Source of the DNA: an uncultured Eubacteriales bacterium
Lineage (GTDB): Bacteria > Bacillota > Clostridia > Oscillospirales > CAG-272
Direction of reading: 5' to 3'
Assembly: GCA_934503195.1 (NCBI GenBank)
Contig: CAKSVM010000097.1
Span: 1 to 10,648 of the forward strand
Length of the DNA stretch: 10,648 nt
The position numbers were made by a program, and so were the translations under genes. Positions 6,920 to 10,648 of the stretch are shown in pieces. The stretch's first letter is position 1, and each line of letters begins with the position of its first letter. Below the pieces are notes generated by a model. That model was not told where the DNA came from, made no database searches, and saw only the letters and a list, made by a program, of their open reading frames with translations.

Positions 6920-6949
6920 TTGACAAACACACGCTCGGTATGATATAAT
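6920..6949 (+). promoter_or_regulatory. Near-consensus extended -10 promoter of the cas operon
   Basis: TTGACA (6920-6925) and TATAAT (6944-6949) are perfect boxes with an 18-bp spacer, and TG at 6941-6942 adds an extended -10. The predicted start is near 6956, with a leader of about 33 nt before cas4. AAAGGAGAG (6975-6983) is 5 nt from the ATG. The sequence predicts strong basal expression unless a repressor acts. Confidence 0.88.
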
Positions 6950-6988
6950 TAAATTGTAACAAATGATGACAGGCAAAGGAGAGCGAAA

Positions 6989-7681
6989 ATGAGTGTGCAT
7001 GAAAATCTTTCAGGACAGAACGCTTCTGACAGTGATCTTCTCATTTCGGGTTTACAGCATTTCTCGTTCTGCCGCAGACAGTGGGCGCTGATTCATATCG
7101 AGTCGCAGTGGGCGGAGAATTATCTCACGGTCGACGGAAAACTTAAGCACGACAACGCTGACGACCCATATTTTACCGAAAAGCGCGGGGATCTTCTGAT
7201 AAGCCGCGCGGTTCCGGTGCGCTCGGATAAATACGGAATCGTCGGGAAGTGCGACATTGTGGAGTTCAGACGCGACGATTCAGGCGTCAGGATCTCGGGG
7301 CGGGACGGTCTGTGGCTCCCGACTCCGGTTGAGTACAAACGCGGACACTCAAAGGAGATCGACGCCGATCGGCTTCAGCTCTGCGCCGAGGCTATCTGCC
7401 TTGAGGAAATGCTCTGCGCCGAGATCGGGACGGGCTATCTCTATTACATGGAGACAAAGCGGCGGGAGGCGGTGGCGCTTGACGCCGCGCTTCGTGAGGA
7501 GGTCGTGTCGATGCTCACTGAGATGCGCGCGCTCTATGACCGCGGATACACACCAAAGGTGAAGCCAACGGCGAAATGCCGCTCCTGTTCGCTTGCCGAT
7601 ATATGCCTTCCGAAGCTTGGAAAATGCGGTTCCGTAAAGGATTATACCGAAAGCATATGGAAGGCCGGTGACGAGCTGTGA
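6989..7681 (+). CDS. cas4: CRISPR-associated Cas4 nuclease (type I-C adaptation)
   Basis: Cas4 is a RecB-like nuclease with an iron-sulphur cluster. It trims and orients new spacers by recognising the PAM together with Cas1 and Cas2. The four cluster cysteines are visible: C28 (FSFCRRQW) near the N-terminus, and C197, C200 and C206 (KCRSCSLADIC) near the C-terminus. RecB-family residues are also present: H24, D89 (GKCDIVEF), E115 and K117 (PVEYKRG), and Q130. The 230-residue length is normal for the type I-C form. The ATG is supported by AAAGGAGAG 5 nt upstream. It is the first gene of the operon and overlaps cas1 by 4 bp, so translation is probably coupled. All key residues are intact, so the protein looks functional. 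Confidence 0.94.
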   Translation: MSVHENLSGQNASDSDLLISGLQHFSFCRRQWALIHIESQWAENYLTVDGKLKHDNADDPYFTEKRGDLLISRAVPVRSDKYGIVGKCDIVEFRRDDSGVRISGRDGLWLPTPVEYKRGHSKEIDADRLQLCAEAICLEEMLCAEIGTGYLYYMETKRREAVALDAALREEVVSMLTEMRALYDRGYTPKVKPTAKCRSCSLADICLPKLGKCGSVKDYTESIWKAGDEL

Positions 7682-8709
7682 AAAAACTCCTGAACACACT
7701 CTACGTGACGACTCCCGACGCGTATCTCTCGCTTGACGGCGAAAATGTCGTTGTCAGCGTAAAAAGCGATGAAAAGCTCCGGGCTCCGCTTCATAATCTG
7801 GAAAATATCGTGACCTTCGGCTGGCAGGGCGCGAGTCCGGCACTGATGCGCCACGCGTCTGAGCTTGGTATCGGACTCGCGTTCTTTTCACAGAACGGAA
7901 GATTTCTCTGCCGTGTAGAGGGCGAGACAAGCGGAAACGTTCTCCTCAGGCGCGAACAGTACCGGATCGCCGACGACGAGGAGCGTTCGCTCATGATCGC
8001 GAAGAACATGATCGGCGCGAAAACGGCGAATTCGCGATCGGTTCTGACAAGATTCTTACGCGATCATCCGATGTCGGCCGACAGCGAGAGGATAAAGAAG
8101 GCGGCAGATTATCTCGGCGATTCGCTGGCGAAGATCCGCGGCGCGGGGAATCCCGGAGAGCTTCGCGGATTTGAGGGCGTGAACGCGAACTGCTATTTCT
8201 CGGTTTTCAACGAGATGATACTCCAGAATCGGTCGGACTTCAGATTCGGAACGCGCGAAAAGCGTCCTCCCTGCGACCCGGTGAACGCGATGCTCTCGTT
8301 CTGCTATTCGATCTTCGCGAATGAGTGCGCGTCGGCTCTGTCCGCGGTCGGACTCGATCCGTTTGTCGGAGTTATGCACACTGACAGACCGGGGCGAAGA
8401 TCGCTCGCGCTCGACCTTATGGAGGAATTCCGAAGCGTCGTCTGCGACAGATTCGTGCTTTCGATTATAAACTTAAGGCAGATCGCGGCGGTGGATTTTG
8501 CTGAAAAGGAGAACGGCGCGGTGCTTTTGACCGACGACGCGCGGAAGAAATTCCTCGCGGCGTGGCAGAAACGCAAGAAGGAAACGGTGAATCATCCATT
8601 CCTAGGCGAAAAATGCGAGTGGGGAATACTTCCGTTCATTCAGGCGCAGCTTTTGTCAAGGCATATGCGCGGAGATCTGGCAGAATATCCGCCATATCTC
8701 TGGAGGTGA
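7678..8709 (+). CDS. cas1: CRISPR-associated Cas1 integrase (type I-C)
   Basis: Cas1 is the integrase that, with Cas2, inserts new spacers at the leader end of a CRISPR array. The 343-residue sequence matches the type I-C (formerly Dvulg) Cas1 form, with an N-terminal beta domain (about 1-85) and a helical C-terminal domain. The catalytic metal-binding residues are intact: E166 (RGFEG), H234 (GVMHTDRPGR) and the acidic cluster D246/E249/E250 (LALDLMEEFR). The start is a GTG (7678-7680) that overlaps the cas4 stop in the sequence GTGA. This start is chosen because the product then begins with the family-typical KKLLNTLYVTTPDAYLSLDGENV. The end of this gene contains the ribosome binding site of cas2 (GGAGG, 8702-8706). 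Confidence 0.96.
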   Translation: MKKLLNTLYVTTPDAYLSLDGENVVVSVKSDEKLRAPLHNLENIVTFGWQGASPALMRHASELGIGLAFFSQNGRFLCRVEGETSGNVLLRREQYRIADDEERSLMIAKNMIGAKTANSRSVLTRFLRDHPMSADSERIKKAADYLGDSLAKIRGAGNPGELRGFEGVNANCYFSVFNEMILQNRSDFRFGTREKRPPCDPVNAMLSFCYSIFANECASALSAVGLDPFVGVMHTDRPGRRSLALDLMEEFRSVVCDRFVLSIINLRQIAAVDFAEKENGAVLLTDDARKKFLAAWQKRKKETVNHPFLGEKCEWGILPFIQAQLLSRHMRGDLAEYPPYLWR

Positions 8710-8712
8710 AAA

Positions 8713-9003
8713 ATGCTTGTACTTATAACCTATGACGTCAACACCGAGGACGCGGGCGGAAGAAAGCGGCTTCGGCAGGTGGCGAAGCAGTGTGTGAATT
8801 ATGGTCAGCGGGTGCAGAATTCGGTCTTTGAGTGTCAGCTTGACAGCGCGAAGCTCCGCGAGGTCGAAGCGAAGCTTGAAAAGCTGATCGACAGGGAGAA
8901 GGACAGTCTGAGATTTTACAATCTCGGAAATTCTTACGAAAGCAAGGTGAAGCACATCGGCGCGAAGCCGTCATTCGACGTGACCGACACGCTGATAGTA
9001 TGA
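8713..9003 (+). CDS. cas2: CRISPR-associated Cas2 (type I-C)
   Basis: Cas2 is the small dimeric scaffold of the Cas1-Cas2 integration complex. The 96-residue protein has a ferredoxin-like fold; the first strand LVLITYDV carries the conserved aspartate (D8), and the central segment RVQNSVFECQLD (33-44) is typical of the type I-C form. GGAGG at 8702-8706 lies 6 nt before the ATG, inside the end of cas1, and only 3 bp separate the two genes, so they are co-transcribed. Length and motifs are normal. Confidence 0.95.
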   Translation: MLVLITYDVNTEDAGGRKRLRQVAKQCVNYGQRVQNSVFECQLDSAKLREVEAKLEKLIDREKDSLRFYNLGNSYESKVKHIGAKPSFDVTDTLIV

Positions 9004-9016
9004 AAAGAGGAGATAA

Positions 9017-10648
9017 ATGAAAGAATATTTCGCGCACAAATCCGAGGACAACCGTGAGCAGACGATTCTCGCTCACGCGGAAGGAACCGCGAACCGCGCG
9101 GCGGAATTCGCCGGGAGCTTCGGTTTTGCCGAAGCGGGTCGGGCCGGCGGAAAATTTCACGACGCGGGGAAGTACTCTCCGGTATTTCAGCGTCGGCTTG
9201 ACGGCGGAAAAGAGAGCTACGAGCATTCGTCGGCGGGAATGTACCTTTTCGCGAAGAGAGCGTCTGTGAAAGGCTCGGCGAGTCAGGCTACAGATATGCT
9301 GGAGGCTTATATAATCGCCGGGCATCATTCGGGACTTCCCGACACGGGCGGCAAGGGAGACACCGAAGACGACGCGACGTATTTCGCAAAGTTCCGGCGG
9401 CGTGAGAATTACGGCGTTGACTTTGAGGCGTATAAGGACGAACTCGGCGAGCTTCCGGCTCTTGGCGCGCTTCCGGCGGAATTTATGCCGAGCGGAAAGA
9501 ATCCTGACAGCTTCTTTCCGTTTCAGTTTCTCGGGCGGATGCTCTTTTCGTCGCTTGTCGACGCGGATTTTCTCGACACGGAGGAATTCATGTCGGACGG
9601 AAAGGTCGTCCGCGACGGCGGGGAACCGTTCGATGCGCTGACAGAAAAGTTCGATAATTACATGAAAAGGTTCTCCGGCGCGGACGGAAAGCTCAACGAA
9701 AACCGCCGCCGGATACTTGAAGGCTGCCGGAAAGCCGCGGATTCGGAAAAGGGAGTCTATCGTCTGACCGTTCCGACCGGAGGCGGAAAGACGCTTTCGT
9801 CGATGGCGTTCGCGCTCTGGCATCTGAAAAAGCACGGAATGAAGCGGATAATCTATGTTATTCCGTATGTCAGCATAATAAAACAGACCGTCTCGATATT
9901 TGAAGAGATATTCGGCAAAAGAAACGTCCTCGGCCATTACAGCACGGCCGAGTTCAGAACCGATGAGAGCGGCGAGCGTTCCGACGCTGAGCTTGCCAGC
10001 GAGAACTGGGACAAGCCGATTATTGTGACTACGAATGTTCAGTTCTTCGAGTCACTCTTTTCGAACCGCACTTCATCCTGCCGGAAATTACACAATATCG
10101 CCGAAAGTGTCATCATATTCGACGAGGCGCAGATGCTCCCGGTGAATCTCCTGCGCCCCTGCCTGCGGGCAATTGTCGAGCTTGTGAGAAACTATCGCGC
10201 CACCGCGCTTCTCTGCACGGCGACACAACCGGCACTCGAAACGCTGCTTTCGGAGAATTCGATCGCGGCGCGTGAGATCTGCCCGGAGGTCGGGGAGATG
10301 TATTCCGATTTCGCGAGAGCGAGATATGAGCGTCTCGGAAAGCTCGATGACGACGCGCTCAGCGAGAAAATCCGCGAAAACGAATCAGCACTCTGCGTGC
10401 TGAACTCGAAAAAAGGCGTACGGACGATCTACGAAAGGCTGCGCGGCGAGGGAGTTTTCCACCTCTCGACCAACATGACGCCAAAGCATCTCGGAAAGAG
10501 CATAGAGACAATAAGAGAACGGCTGAAGGACAACAAGCGATGTGTTGTAATTTCGACGTCGCTTATTGAAGCGGGAGTCGACGTCGATTTTCCGCGCGTC
10601 GTCCGTGAGAACGCCGGGCTTGACTCGATAATTCAGGCGGGCGGACGC
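9017..10648 (+). CDS. cas3: CRISPR-associated Cas3 nuclease-helicase (type I-C), truncated by the window end
   Basis: Cas3 is recruited by the Cascade complex to unwind and degrade the DNA target. The gene starts at the ATG at 9017, with AGAGGAG (9006-9012) 4 nt upstream and 13 bp after cas2. The frame stays open to the window edge (544 codons seen). The N-terminal HD nuclease domain has its metal ligands: H20, H48-D49 (KFHDAGK), H70, H103-H104 (GHHSGLPD) and D183 (LVDADF). The superfamily 2 helicase follows: Walker A PTGGGKT (253-259), DEAQ box (369-372), TATQ motif III (401-404), and motif V around STSLIEAGVDVDF (513-525). The last residues seen are QAGGR (540-544), the start of motif VI. 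I expect about 200 further residues of helicase and C-terminal domain. All visible catalytic residues are intact. The opening sequence FAHKSEDNREQTILAHAEGTA is typical of type I-C Cas3. Confidence 0.96.
   Translation, partial: MKEYFAHKSEDNREQTILAHAEGTANRAAEFAGSFGFAEAGRAGGKFHDAGKYSPVFQRRLDGGKESYEHSSAGMYLFAKRASVKGSASQATDMLEAYIIAGHHSGLPDTGGKGDTEDDATYFAKFRRRENYGVDFEAYKDELGELPALGALPAEFMPSGKNPDSFFPFQFLGRMLFSSLVDADFLDTEEFMSDGKVVRDGGEPFDALTEKFDNYMKRFSGADGKLNENRRRILEGCRKAADSEKGVYRLTVPTGGGKTLSSMAFALWHLKKHGMKRIIYVIPYVSIIKQTVSIFEEIFGKRNVLGHYSTAEFRTDESGERSDAELASENWDKPIIVTTNVQFFESLFSNRTSSCRKLHNIAESVIIFDEAQMLPVNLLRPCLRAIVELVRNYRATALLCTATQPALETLLSENSIAAREICPEVGEMYSDFARARYERLGKLDDDALSEKIRENESALCVLNSKKGVRTIYERLRGEGVFHLSTNMTPKHLGKSIETIRERLKDNKRCVVISTSLIEAGVDVDFPRVVRENAGLDSIIQAGGR

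Noticed and set aside
6878..6988. Search for a CRISPR array or leader between the terminator and cas4
   Set aside because: No repeat of 25-40 bp recurs here or anywhere else in the window; the space is explained by a promoter and a ribosome binding site.
8738..9937. A 399-codon open frame on the minus strand across cas2 and cas3
   Set aside because: It is antisense to two certain genes, has low-complexity Arg/Ala/Pro-rich composition, no recognisable motif and no ribosome binding site at its start. It is a product of the codon bias of the real genes.

Overview
The window looks like a chromosomal stretch from a low-to-mid GC Gram-positive anaerobe, most likely a gut or rumen member of class Clostridia (Bacillota). 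I infer this from strong AAAGGAG-type ribosome binding sites, consensus TTGACA/TATAAT promoters with TG-extended -10 boxes, a lipoprotein-type sugar-binding protein, two AraC/XylS regulators, and a type I-C CRISPR-Cas operon of Firmicutes style. No rRNA, tRNA, insertion sequence or CRISPR array is visible.

Positions 1-6880 form a carbohydrate-use region. At the left edge a short reading frame runs leftwards (143 to 36) from an excellent ribosome binding site. It may be the 5' end of a larger gene broken by a frameshift in an A6 tract. Back to back with it is an AraC regulator (301-1068). A cytoplasmic GH28-like parallel beta-helix enzyme (2588 to 1080, minus strand) and an MFS transporter (2753-4039, plus strand) diverge from a shared 164-bp intergenic region. 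This suggests uptake of an oligosaccharide followed by cleavage inside the cell. A second AraC-type regulator (5042 to 4044, minus strand) diverges from a large solute-binding lipoprotein (5319-6824). No ABC permease or ATPase gene follows the lipoprotein, and a strong intrinsic terminator (6834-6877) closes its transcript.

Positions 6920-10648 are the start of a type I-C CRISPR-Cas operon. A near-perfect extended -10 promoter drives cas4, cas1, cas2 and cas3 as one tightly packed unit; cas3 runs off the right edge, cut exactly at its helicase motif VI. The order cas4-cas1-cas2-cas3 is a circular permutation of the textbook type I-C order (cas3-cas5-cas8c-cas7-cas4-cas1-cas2). The adaptation genes are therefore promoter-proximal, and cas5, cas8c and cas7, if present, should lie to the right of the window.

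The genes have recognisable families. I see no clear evidence for a wholly new system. The most noteworthy points are the permuted cas order, the beta-helix enzyme that lacks the usual GH28 catalytic histidine motif, the orphan solute-binding protein with a direct-repeat operator candidate, and the apparently broken gene at the left end.
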